From positions 1 through 64,000 of the forward strand of contig NZ_AQPF01000001.1 of NCBI RefSeq assembly GCF_009846745.1: a DNA stretch of 64,000 nt, in the 5' to 3' direction. The DNA comes from Alloalcanivorax xiamenensis (lineage in GTDB: Bacteria; Pseudomonadota; Gammaproteobacteria; Pseudomonadales; Alcanivoracaceae). Below, piece by piece: positions 9,101-17,219 of the stretch. The notes beneath the pieces were generated by a model. It ran no database searches. It worked only from the letters and a program-made list of their open reading frames with translations, and was not told where the DNA came from. The position numbers and the translations under genes were made by a program. Positions within the stretch are counted from its first letter, which is position 1; each line of letters begins with the position of its first letter.

Positions 9101-12100
9101 CAGCAACAACGCGCTGATCGGCGACATCAACAGCGATGCCGAATTACGCCTCAGTGACGGCGCCCTTCTGGAAAACGGCAACGGCTACCTCGGCCGCTCC
9201 CCGGACTCCCGGGCCATCGCCATTATCCAGGACCAGGGGTCCCTGTGGCGCAACACGGGCACCTTGTATGTAGGGGGTTCCGGGCAGGCCGGCGAGGGGG
9301 AATTGCGGGTCGAGAATGGCGGGCGCGTTGAAAGCGGCGCCGCACGGATCGGCTATGGCGCGGGCGCCATCGGCAACGTTACCGTCACCGGCCCGACAAG
9401 CCATTGGGAGACGCAAGGCGAAATCGAGGTGGGCTACGCGGGCGACGGCACGCTGGTGATCGATGACGGCGCCACCGTAACGTCCCATGTCGGCACGAGT
9501 TGGATGACAGGGCAGATCGCTCGGTACTATGACTCCGCCGGGGCGGTTTCCCTCCGCAATGACGGTTCGTGGGTAAATGACGGCGCGGTGATCGTCGGCG
9601 GTTACGATGGGGCGGATGGGCACCTGACGCTTTCCAGCGGCGGGCGGTTGCAAACAGGCGTCACATCCTCGGATTGGGACTTCGTGCGCTTGGCGGATTC
9701 AACGGCGTCCTCCGGTACGTTGAATATCGGCGCGGCCGCCACCGAACAGGCCGTGAGTGCCGGCACGCTGGAAAGCGCGCGTGCCGAGTTCGGCGACGGG
9801 ATCGCGACGCTCAATTTCAACCATAGCGAAGACAATTATGTGTTTGCCGCCGCGCTCGCAAGCACGGGTTCCGGCGCTCACCGCATCAATCACTATGCCG
9901 GCACCACGATGCTGATCGGTGAAAGCTCGGCGTTCACCGGCATCACTCAAATCAAAGGCGGTACCCTTAAAGTCAACGGCACCCTCGGTGGCACGGTCAC
10001 CGTTGATAATGGCGGCGCCCTGGGCGGCGACGGCAACATCGGCGACACCACGGTTGCGGCTGGCGGCACACTGGCCCCGGGCAACAGCCTGGGCCACCTC
10101 ACCGTGGACGGCGATCTCACCCTGGCACAAGGCTCGCTGCTGGATTTCGAGTTCGGCGCCCCGGGCGGGGACTTCCATACCCTGGGGCAAAGCGACAGCG
10201 TCACCGTCAACGGTGATCTGACCCTCAACGGCTCAACACTCAATCTGATCGACGACGGCGGTTTTGGTGTGGGCCTGTATCGGTTGTTCGATTACAGCGG
10301 CACCTTGACGCAAAGCCATGACGGTATTGCCCTGGCCGGTGAGCCAGAAGGGGCTCAGTTGCAGTTCCTTGGCGATCAAGGCCAGATCAATCTGCTCAAC
10401 ACCGCCGGCATGACCCTGAACGTCTGGAGCGGCGACAACGCGGATGGCGGCGAGGGTGTCTGGTCCAACGGCACCGCCAGTTGGACCGACGTCGATGGCC
10501 GGGTCGTCGCACCGATGCAACCGCAACCGGGCTTCGCTCTGTTCGGTAATATCGGCAACGGCGAAGGCGGCACCGTCACGCTGGATGACACCGACGGTGA
10601 CGTCCAGGCCACCGGTCTGCAGTTCGCCGGTGACGGTTATGTCCTGCAAGGCGACACGTTGACCCTGACGGACGGCGACGGCGAAATCCGTGTCGGCGAT
10701 GGCAGTGGCGACAGCACGGATTACACCGCCACCCTCAACAGTGTTATCGCCGGTACCGACGGTGTTAACAAAACCGGCGCCGGCACCCTGGTACTGGGCG
10801 GCGACAACACCTATAGCGGCGGCACCACTCTCAACGGCGGGGTGTTGTCGGTGGCCAGCGACGCCAACCTGGGCAACACCGACGGCGGGCTCACCTTCAA
10901 TGGCGGCGTATTGCGGGTGACCGACGGCCAGTTCCTCTCCACCCAGCGCTCGATCACCTGGGGCGACCAAGGTGGCGGTTTCGATATCGTCGGCACTCAA
11001 CAGCAATTCTTCGTCAATCAAGACCTGGCCGGCGCCGGCGACCTGATCAAACGCGGCGAGGGCCTTCTTCATTTGCGTGGTGACAACAATTACGGCAACA
11101 CCTTTGTCGAGGCCGGCCGCCTGTTTGGCACCGCCACCTCGATCCGCGGCGATCTGGCCAACGCCGGCAACGTGGTATTCGAACAGGATACCGACGGCAC
11201 TTTCACCGGCAATATCAGCGGCTTCGACGGTACCGACGGCACCCTGATCAAGAACGGCGGGGGCGTCCTCACACTGACCGGCGCCTCGACCCTGGACTGG
11301 TCCGTGCATGACGGGGCACTGGTGACGGCGGCCGGGCGCTTCAGCGGCGACCTCGTCGTATTGGCCGATGGCGGCGTCACCTTCGATCAGCAGCAGGACG
11401 GTGAATACCAGGGGCAATTGTCCGGCACCGGCACGGTGCGGAAAACCGGCGACGGCCAGTTGCGGCTCAACGGTGGCCATGGCGGCTTCGGCGGCACCAC
11501 TGAAGTGGCCGCGGGCCGATTGAGCGTCGGTGGCCGTCTGGGTGGTACGGTTCTGGTCGGTGACGGCGGCACGCTCGGCGGCGACGGTATCGTCGGTGAC
11601 ACCACCATCGCCTCGGGTGGCACCCTGGCGCCGGGCAACAGTATCGGCACCCTCACCGTGGACGGCGATCTTACTTTCGAGAACGGCGCCGTCTACGAGG
11701 TGGAAACCGATCCCGACAACACCGACAGCGATCTGACCCACGTCACCGGCACCGCCAGTCTGTCCGGTTCCGTGCTGCACGTGGGTAACGACGGCGACTA
11801 CCAGCCGTTCACCGAATATACGATTTTAAGCGCCGATGGGGGGATCCTCGGCCAGTTCGAGGCGGTCCGATCCCGCTTCGCTTTTCTTGATGCCGGTCTG
11901 AACTACGGGAACAATGACGTTCGGCTGGAACTGACCCGCAATGACGTCACGTTCGACAGTGTCGCGTTGACCCGCAACCAGCGCTCGGTGGCCAGCGCGG
12001 TAGAGACTCTGGCGCCAGATCATGCGGTGTATCAGGACATCGTCACCCAGGCGACCGACGCGGCCCCGGCCGCCTTCGATCGCTACAGCGGCGACGCCCT

Positions 12101-13040
12101 GGTGGCCGGGCTGAGCGCCACGGACCGGCTGATCGGCCAGTTCGGTGATCGGCTGCGGCAACGGGATCAAGGCGAAACCGCGTCCAGGGAGCAGCGTACC
12201 CTGACCGGTGACAAGGCCAACGGCGTCTGGTTGCAGGCCGGCGCGCTGGACAGCGAGGAAAAGCGCAACGGCTACACCGGTAATGCCGGCTACGAAATGA
12301 CCGGCGAGCACCTGACCCTGGGGCTGGATCGGACCCTGGAAAAAAGCCGTGTCGGGTTCGCCGTGAGCCAGGCTCAAGGACGCCTGGATTTCGACCGGCG
12401 CCGGGCCGAGGGCGATCTGGACGGTTGGTTCGTGGGCGCCTACGGCCGTCGCGACCTCACCGACACCCTCTATGTGCGCGCGGATCTGAGTTACGGCGAA
12501 ACCGATCAGGACCACAAGCGCACCTTCGAGAACGGCACCCAGGCGCGATCTTCCAGCACCATCAAGGCCATACGAGTAGCACTGGAGAGTGGCCTGAATC
12601 TGAGTGCCGGGCGCGCCGACCTACGACCTTACGCCCAGGTGGCGATGACTCGCCTGGAGCGGAGCGGCTTCCAGGAGGAGGGGGCCGGAGCGGCCAGTCT
12701 GGAGGTGGAGAGAACCACGCTGCAGTTGGGCGAAGCGGAATTGGGCGTGGATCTGGGGCGGACCTTCTGGTCAGACCGCCATCCCACCCGGCTCCACGGC
12801 GGCCTGGCCCTGGTCCAGCCGTTTGGCGACACCCAGAGCGAACAAGACTCCCGATTCGTCGACGCCGGCGACACCTTCACGGTGTACGGCGCGGACCGGA
12901 ACGATCCGCGCTTGCAGGCGCGCCTGGGCGCCGCCGTACGACTGAGTCCGCGTGTCGAATTGTCGCTGGATTATCAGGGCCGGGTGGATGATCAAGGGGA
13001 CGAGCATCTCGGCCAGTTGGGGATCTCCGTACACTGGTAA
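6159..13040 (+). CDS. Giant type Va autotransporter with beta-helix passenger
   Basis: Surface protein of 2293 residues. ATG 6159 opens the extended signal peptide region (MNRIYRTLFNRRTGTWQAVP), followed by a hydrophobic stretch and probable cleavage after AQA at residue 73. The passenger is a long run of autotransporter beta-strand repeats (GAGTLRLTGANTYTGGTT near 780, GAGTLVLGGDNTYSGGTT near 1541). A large block is present twice (from residues 522 and 1274, each reaching MQPQPGFA at 698 and 1453) and in part a third time (from 1792). The C-terminal 275 residues form the outer-membrane barrel, starting near KANGVWLQAG (2019) and ending in the aromatic LGQLGISVHW. Two cysteines lie close together just after the signal peptide. 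Likely an adhesin or biofilm factor; no protease or lipase motif seen. Confidence 0.92.
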   Translation: MNRIYRTLFNRRTGTWQAVPEFTKRRGRASGHRATALAALSTALGTLTLPFRLTLLPSLLALALTLHALPAQADCEWTGGTGSWFDADKWTSRDGTCSGIPTSSDWVEISRSDADIVISGGQAYDNSFHFRSGRVVILDGGSLDSDSSYHLVGQTRDGQAELIISGTGSAWNVRGEAWVGRGSTGTIRLTDGGLLNFTHGDDLVLGDAPPSQQASRGTLVIGADAGAGAVAPGRVQTPLIEMGRGDNGERNATGLIVFNHTDLSGTYTFTPDITGTGDIEHHAGITVLTGSNDYIGATRLQGGTLRAGNAGAFVQNGAYTLNGGILDLNGHDLALSALSGSGGQLILGGAVGRLSQSGDTAYGGEISGAGRFIKDGPGTLTLEGEVTGLNQGLYVQGGTLVLNGDNNHGYTNLQQGAVLELGHDRALGDAALALMGSGTLRANTQVVLANHISFQNSIENTLTIAGDHDITLLGDLIIPFPDETTRNSLTKAGNGILTLGGDSGGFAGATTVTGGALRVDGTLGGSLTVEDGATLGGSGTVGDTTIASGGTLLGVQGDTLAFEGNLVLSSGAHVNVQLGAADTMALFDIAGNLALNGTTLNVTDTGDFGAGLYRLFDYGGSLSQSNGGLLFGTTPGGSALSLQYLTSQINLLNADGVTLIFWNANGQAGPGQLGGGSGTWSTTSAVWSDASGRFTGAMQPQPGFAVFGGEAGTVTLDDGDGDIRATGLQFAGDGYRLTGAALHLTDGNEIRVGDGGTGSENWTTTIDSEIAGGEGLTKTGAGTLRLTGANTYTGGTTVQTGTLIGDTGSLRGDIANAGTVVFEQTGDAAFAGNVTGLGETDGTMIKRGAGDLTLNGVSSLDWAVDGGGLITSAGRFTGDIAIGDGASVTFEDTNDTDYNGALTGQGRMIKEGAGTLTLTGEQQIGRLYIGRGTGTPWGEQMDGGTLLLSDSARLTGSYLHLGGVNGRGVLALTGEATRATFSNNALIGDINSDAELRLSDGALLENGNGYLGRSPDSRAIAIIQDQGSLWRNTGTLYVGGSGQAGEGELRVENGGRVESGAARIGYGAGAIGNVTVTGPTSHWETQGEIEVGYAGDGTLVIDDGATVTSHVGTSWMTGQIARYYDSAGAVSLRNDGSWVNDGAVIVGGYDGADGHLTLSSGGRLQTGVTSSDWDFVRLADSTASSGTLNIGAAATEQAVSAGTLESARAEFGDGIATLNFNHSEDNYVFAAALASTGSGAHRINHYAGTTMLIGESSAFTGITQIKGGTLKVNGTLGGTVTVDNGGALGGDGNIGDTTVAAGGTLAPGNSLGHLTVDGDLTLAQGSLLDFEFGAPGGDFHTLGQSDSVTVNGDLTLNGSTLNLIDDGGFGVGLYRLFDYSGTLTQSHDGIALAGEPEGAQLQFLGDQGQINLLNTAGMTLNVWSGDNADGGEGVWSNGTASWTDVDGRVVAPMQPQPGFALFGNIGNGEGGTVTLDDTDGDVQATGLQFAGDGYVLQGDTLTLTDGDGEIRVGDGSGDSTDYTATLNSVIAGTDGVNKTGAGTLVLGGDNTYSGGTTLNGGVLSVASDANLGNTDGGLTFNGGVLRVTDGQFLSTQRSITWGDQGGGFDIVGTQQQFFVNQDLAGAGDLIKRGEGLLHLRGDNNYGNTFVEAGRLFGTATSIRGDLANAGNVVFEQDTDGTFTGNISGFDGTDGTLIKNGGGVLTLTGASTLDWSVHDGALVTAAGRFSGDLVVLADGGVTFDQQQDGEYQGQLSGTGTVRKTGDGQLRLNGGHGGFGGTTEVAAGRLSVGGRLGGTVLVGDGGTLGGDGIVGDTTIASGGTLAPGNSIGTLTVDGDLTFENGAVYEVETDPDNTDSDLTHVTGTASLSGSVLHVGNDGDYQPFTEYTILSADGGILGQFEAVRSRFAFLDAGLNYGNNDVRLELTRNDVTFDSVALTRNQRSVASAVETLAPDHAVYQDIVTQATDAAPAAFDRYSGDALVAGLSATDRLIGQFGDRLRQRDQGETASREQRTLTGDKANGVWLQAGALDSEEKRNGYTGNAGYEMTGEHLTLGLDRTLEKSRVGFAVSQAQGRLDFDRRRAEGDLDGWFVGAYGRRDLTDTLYVRADLSYGETDQDHKRTFENGTQARSSSTIKAIRVALESGLNLSAGRADLRPYAQVAMTRLERSGFQEEGAGAASLEVERTTLQLGEAELGVDLGRTFWSDRHPTRLHGGLALVQPFGDTQSEQDSRFVDAGDTFTVYGADRNDPRLQARLGAAVRLSPRVELSLDYQGRVDDQGDEHLGQLGISVHW

Positions 13041-13075
13041 GGACACGTGGTGTCACCCTTCTTGCGGTAGAGGCT

Positions 13076-13170
13076 ACGGAGCCGCTGTGGGACGCTTGCT
13101 TGCAAGCGAATGAAGTTTGCTCAGGCCTTTAACTATTCGCGAGCGAGCTCGCTTCCCACAGCGGCTCCGT
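13076..13170. repeat. REP-like palindromic element
   Basis: Arms at 13076-13092 (ACGGAGCCGCTGTGGGA) and 13154-13170 (TCCCACAGCGGCTCCGT) pair perfectly. The inner parts are different family variants (CTTGCTTGCAAGCGAAT against ATTCGCGAGCGAGCTCGC). Confidence 0.8.
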
Positions 13171-13269
13171 GGCAAGTTCATGGGAAAGCGACGGCAGCGC
13201 GATTGGCGCCCTTCCACATTCCTATGCGATCATCGCGCTCATTGTCCGCCTCAATGAGAAGGAGCTCCC

Positions 13270-13923
13270 ATGTTCGATCCAGGCCAAGCGCTGATCTCCC
13301 TGATGTATGCACTTCCCTTGCTGATCCCCTCGGTCGTTGGCGTCATTCTTGGTGCCATCCACATGCAGCGGGCGCGCAAAGCCTCGACTCTGGTGATCAT
13401 CGCCAGTGTCTTGCTGTTCCTGGAAGGAGGATACAACGTTGTTTCCCAGATTTTCATCATACCTCTGGTAGGCGATGCCCTGTCCTGGGAGGTGTACGGC
13501 GCCATCAATGGCGGCGTATATGCTCTCCTCACGCTGTCCGCCACCCTTCTGTTGATCTCCGCCGCTTTTGTGGGTCGTGAGAAGAACCCGGCCGCGACCG
13601 ACGGCAATACCCACCAGGATGCCGGCGCGGGACTTTCCCACGAGCCCCCGCAACTGGCTCAGGCGCCAAATCATCGCGGCGCCCTTGTGCTGACGCTCGG
13701 TCTGATCTCTTTGCTGGTGTTCCAACCATTGGGCATCGCCCCCTGGGTGATCGGCGTGCAGGATCTGCGTGCCATGCGCGAAGGCCGTATGGATCCGGAG
13801 GGCCGTGGCACCACCATGGCGGGCATGATCCTGGGTATCATCGCCATTATCTTGTTCGTGCTTACCTTGATCGCCGTGGGGTTCTTTATCGCCGCTTTGG
13901 CGAATACTAATTGGAGCTATTAA
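13270..13923 (+). CDS. Membrane protein with DUF4190-like C-terminus (single module)
   Basis: Inner-membrane protein of 217 residues. The N-terminal half has three hydrophobic segments starting PLLIPSVVGVILGAIHMQRA. The C-terminal half is a DUF4190-like pair of helices: GALVLTLGLISLLVFQPLGI, VQDLRAMREGRMDPEGRG, then AGMILGIIAIILFV. GAGAAGGAGCT sits just upstream of the ATG. The next gene holds two further copies of the whole module, so this one is the single-unit paralogue. Function unknown; DUF4190 proteins are small membrane proteins of no settled role. Confidence 0.75.
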   Translation: MFDPGQALISLMYALPLLIPSVVGVILGAIHMQRARKASTLVIIASVLLFLEGGYNVVSQIFIIPLVGDALSWEVYGAINGGVYALLTLSATLLLISAAFVGREKNPAATDGNTHQDAGAGLSHEPPQLAQAPNHRGALVLTLGLISLLVFQPLGIAPWVIGVQDLRAMREGRMDPEGRGTTMAGMILGIIAIILFVLTLIAVGFFIAALANTNWSY

Positions 13924-13939
13924 GCGGGCCACATTTGAC

Positions 13940-13962
13940 GCGGGCGCCGCTACGGCGCCCGC
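13940..13962. terminator. Strong hairpin between the two paralogous membrane genes
   Basis: GCGGGCGCCG-CTA-CGGCGCCCGC is a perfect 10-base stem 17 bases after the stop. No T tract follows, so it may act as a processing or partial termination signal. Confidence 0.5.
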
Positions 13963-14012
13963 CAATATTGCACTGAAACCTGGATTTTATTGTTTTCAGG
14001 AGAAGGAACTCC

Positions 14013-15188
14013 ATGTCATCCGATTCAGATCTGTCGATCCTCACCGCTTTTAATATTCTGCAACTGCTGATCCCTTTCCTGGTCGGGGTCTCGCTGAGCG
14101 CAAAGCACATGCGGCATTATCGCGTGCCCGCCCTTCTGGTTCTGATCGCAAGCGTTCTGATGCTCCTGGATATGGGCTATGGCGCTCTTGCGCCAGCGCT
14201 GTCGTTTTTCAGACTCCCATCAATCACCGGCGTTTTTATCAACAACAGCATCCACAGCATACTCGGCGTCTCTACCGTTCTGTTGCTGATGTCCGCCATC
14301 TTCGTCCGGCACGGCCCTCCTCCAGCAACCGTTACTTTGGACACTGACCGGACATCCCGGGTGCCCGCTCATCGGGGCGCTCTGATTGCGACGCTTGGCC
14401 TGATTTCCTTTCTGCTGCCACCGGTCGGATTGCTTGCCTGGATCCTTGGCGCCCGGGATCTGCGTGCCATGCGCGAAGGCCGTATGGCAACAACAGGAAA
14501 GGACAGCACCCTGGTTGGCATGATCCTCGGTATCATCGTCTGCACCGTCTTTATTCTGGCTCTGCTCACGGCGGGTTGTTTTATTCTCGGTGTTTCGAGC
14601 TCAACCATGCTCTCCGTGCCACCCGGCTTGCGGACCCTGGTTCAGTTTGGTGTCGGTATCAGTTTCGCGGCGCTGCTGTTGTCGCGCGATCGCAAAGCCG
14701 CGCTACTCATGTTCATCGCCAGCATTCTGGTGCTCTTGCCGGTGGTTTACGGCTTCATCGTCAGCCTTTGGCTGCCGACAGGAGGCCCGTTGCCAGATCT
14801 CGCCTTGATCAGCGGCAGCGTCCTGGGCGTGCTGACCCTTTCCCTATTGCTCCTTTTGATCGGCGCGGCTTTTTCCGGATGCCGACATCGTTCTCCAGGT
14901 TCAACCGAGGAAGAGGCTCAACAGTCCACCCATCACCACGGCTCCCCGGTACTCGCCCTCGGCCTGGTTTCACTACTTGCGATCCAACCTCTAGGCATCA
15001 TGGCCTGGGTTCTCGGTGTACAAGATCTGCGCGCCATGCATGAAGGTCGCATGAACCCGGAAGGCCGCACGGCTACGCTGGTCGGCACCGTGCTGGGTAT
15101 TATCTCCGTCGTCCTCTTTCTGGCGGCCCTGAGCGCATTGGCTTTTACCGTTACGCACTTCTTTGAGCGTTATCGACCTTTTCACTGA
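14013..15188 (+). CDS. Membrane protein, internal duplication of the DUF4190-like module
   Basis: Inner-membrane protein of 391 residues built from two tandem copies of the unit seen in the preceding gene. Copy one: LLIPFLVGVSLSAKHMRHYR, then GALIATLGLISFLLPPVGLL and ARDLRAMREGRM. Copy two: RTLVQFGVGISFAALLLSRD, then SPVLALGLVSLLAIQPLGI and VQDLRAMHEGRMNPEGR. The shared word DLRAM(R/H)EGRM is nearly invariant across all three units. GGAGAAGGAACT precedes the ATG. The pair probably arose by local duplication and fusion. Function unknown. Confidence 0.75.
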   Translation: MSSDSDLSILTAFNILQLLIPFLVGVSLSAKHMRHYRVPALLVLIASVLMLLDMGYGALAPALSFFRLPSITGVFINNSIHSILGVSTVLLLMSAIFVRHGPPPATVTLDTDRTSRVPAHRGALIATLGLISFLLPPVGLLAWILGARDLRAMREGRMATTGKDSTLVGMILGIIVCTVFILALLTAGCFILGVSSSTMLSVPPGLRTLVQFGVGISFAALLLSRDRKAALLMFIASILVLLPVVYGFIVSLWLPTGGPLPDLALISGSVLGVLTLSLLLLLIGAAFSGCRHRSPGSTEEEAQQSTHHHGSPVLALGLVSLLAIQPLGIMAWVLGVQDLRAMHEGRMNPEGRTATLVGTVLGIISVVLFLAALSALAFTVTHFFERYRPFH

Positions 15189-15385
15189 CCCCGACAGTCG
15201 CAGGGGCGCCACCACGAAGTTTCTTCCATGCTTTACTGGGTGCGGAGCCAACATTCTTGCCAGCGATCATGACAGTGATTGGCGGCGGCTTGTATTTCCG
15301 CCATTTTCTCGCAAACTCGCCTTTCCTATAGTCGTGATAATCGCGGCCGGCTTGGCCGTGCGGATTGTAACAATGCCTCTCCCTA

Positions 15386-16486
15386 CTATCGGTATTCCAC
15401 TTCGAATGTCACCGCACCACTCAACAGGCCGGGGACCACGGTTTCCCCAGCCACCGGCACCAGTCCCACCTTGAACTGAAAGATTTCGGTGGTATCGGCC
15501 GGATCACGGCCACCAAACGGCGCCGTGATTTCAGTTGCGCCATCCAACACTACTGGAGCGTTGCTGGCACGCTGGCGAATCTGGAACGCCACACCACCGG
15601 CCACACCAGGCTGTCCGGCATCAGCGGGCAGCAAATCCGTGCCGCTGCCCGAAGCCAACTGCCCCGAGGAGGGAAGGAAAGTCATTCGAATCAATGAGCC
15701 GGCGAAGGTGCTGGTGCTGATGGACAACGACCGGGGTACGACACAGTTGTTCAAACGAATATCGAAATCCGTACTTCCCGCGAAACCACCCGTAGTGATA
15801 TCCGTGCTACCCACTGTCGGCAGATTGATCACCTGAGAGACATCCACAAGGTCACAACTGGCGCGGTCGAACACATAGTTCAGACCTGCATTTACGTCCA
15901 CATAGATCGACCCCAAAAGGCCTTGGGTAACGGTCAGACGCCCCAGGGAGCTGGAAACTGACTGCGTGGTACCGATGAGGCTATTGATACCGTCGACCAC
16001 CAGCACTGTGTAAGTGCGAAATGTAACCGAAGAGCCGATTTGCAAGCCGATCAGACTGAGATCACATAATCCGCCGGTGAGACCACAATAAACGCTACTG
16101 CTACTGCTTATAATCTCAAAAAAATTCTGAATGTAAATGTTTCCGTTAACCTGGAAGCGGCGAGCGCTTATTCCGCTGAATCCCGCTGGCAAACCGGCCG
16201 CTGCCGGGGCAGTACTGTTCCCACCATTACCAAAGCTGCTGTTTATAGTACTGGATACAGAGGGAAGCAGGCCGAGGCTGGTGCAGCCGGTATAGGTGGA
16301 ATCCTGCTGAATCACCAGTACGTGCTGTCCTGCGTCATCCTGAGGCACACGCACGGACAAACCATCTCGCTGAAAGGTGACCGTCTGCGTATAAGGCCCG
16401 CCGTTACAAAACCCGATTGCCGACGCCAATTCCGGAAATAGCAGAAGGTATAGCATGAGCCCCATGGTCCATTGCAAGGTTTTCAC
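15386..16486 (-). CDS. Chaperone-usher fimbrial tip adhesin-like subunit
   Basis: Exported protein of 366 residues, last gene of the fimbrial operon. The signal peptide ends near ELASA. It has a two-domain look: an N-terminal receptor-binding-like part (residues 20 to about 200) and a C-terminal pilin domain with a cysteine pair (ASCDLVDVSQ and NNCVVPRSLS) ending in GAVTFEVEYR, a typical donor-strand-receiving end. The start GTG 16486 overlaps the TGA of the chaperone gene by two bases (GTGA). Composition is below that of the surroundings. The ligand is not predictable. Confidence 0.75.
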   Translation of the reverse strand: MKTLQWTMGLMLYLLLFPELASAIGFCNGGPYTQTVTFQRDGLSVRVPQDDAGQHVLVIQQDSTYTGCTSLGLLPSVSSTINSSFGNGGNSTAPAAAGLPAGFSGISARRFQVNGNIYIQNFFEIISSSSSVYCGLTGGLCDLSLIGLQIGSSVTFRTYTVLVVDGINSLIGTTQSVSSSLGRLTVTQGLLGSIYVDVNAGLNYVFDRASCDLVDVSQVINLPTVGSTDITTGGFAGSTDFDIRLNNCVVPRSLSISTSTFAGSLIRMTFLPSSGQLASGSGTDLLPADAGQPGVAGGVAFQIRQRASNAPVVLDGATEITAPFGGRDPADTTEIFQFKVGLVPVAGETVVPGLLSGAVTFEVEYR

Positions 16487-17199
16487 CCTTTCACCTCAAG
16501 GATAGGACCATCGTGGTGGCCACCATAATCACTGATGTAACGAAAATAAACCTTAAATGGAGGCGTGACCCCGGGTGGCAATGACACCATTTCCATATGT
16601 TTGGGCAGTATCATGGCCGGCTCCTTAAGAGACCATTCCTTCCCGCCTTTTTTAATTACCATCTGAATAAAGGAGATGGAAAACGGGCTGTTGTTGGAAA
16701 GGGCCAGCCTGCCCCCGGAAAAAGCAGCGCCGAGCTTTCTTGCCGCCTCCCTGGAATCGGTGCCGAGCATACTCCGGGGCCGGTAGAACAGTTTGATCCG
16801 CACTCTCTGAGCAAACTGGACAACATTTTTTCCTTTCACCTGAGGCGGGATTTCCTGAACGTTCAACCAGAACACGCTTTCTTTATCCTTTGGCAAAACA
16901 CCTTCCGTACGGAAGAAACGAAGTAATTGCTCTTTCCCACTCTCCAGCCGGAAAAGAGGTGGCGTTACCGCGAAGTACGAAGGGGGTTCACCATCGTTTT
17001 TCTCACCCACGGGAAAAGGGTCCAGCCACACCTGACCGGCATAGGCTATCGACGAAGTATTGGTCACCGCCAGACTGACATCCCGGTCATCTTCATCGAA
17101 AACGATCCGGGTACTTCCCAGTACGAAGGCAGCATGAGTGGATGAGACGAGCATCCATATCAGAGCGGATATTATTCCGCTACGCGCCACCACGCTCAT
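16483..17199 (-). CDS. Periplasmic fimbrial chaperone (PapD-like)
   Basis: Periplasmic two-domain immunoglobulin-fold chaperone of 238 residues that caps fimbrial subunits before delivery to the usher. Signal peptide MSVVARSGIISALIWMLVSS ends near THA. FVLGSTRIVFDEDDRDVSLA corresponds to the first strand with the conserved arginine, and ESVFWLNVQEIPP is the conserved strand of the family. The start is ATG 17199 with GAGGAG seven bases upstream; an earlier ATG at 17220 overlaps the usher stop but lacks a signal-peptide-like start. Confidence 0.88.
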   Translation of the reverse strand: MSVVARSGIISALIWMLVSSTHAAFVLGSTRIVFDEDDRDVSLAVTNTSSIAYAGQVWLDPFPVGEKNDGEPPSYFAVTPPLFRLESGKEQLLRFFRTEGVLPKDKESVFWLNVQEIPPQVKGKNVVQFAQRVRIKLFYRPRSMLGTDSREAARKLGAAFSGGRLALSNNSPFSISFIQMVIKKGGKEWSLKEPAMILPKHMEMVSLPPGVTPPFKVYFRYISDYGGHHDGPILEVKG

Positions 17200-17219
17200 A
17201 GTGTTTCTCCTCTCTGGCA

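Noticed and set aside
10233..11780. 515-codon minus-strand open frame inside the autotransporter
   Set aside because: Shadow of the high-GC repetitive passenger; translation is low-complexity Gly/Ala/Val/Gln with no domain.
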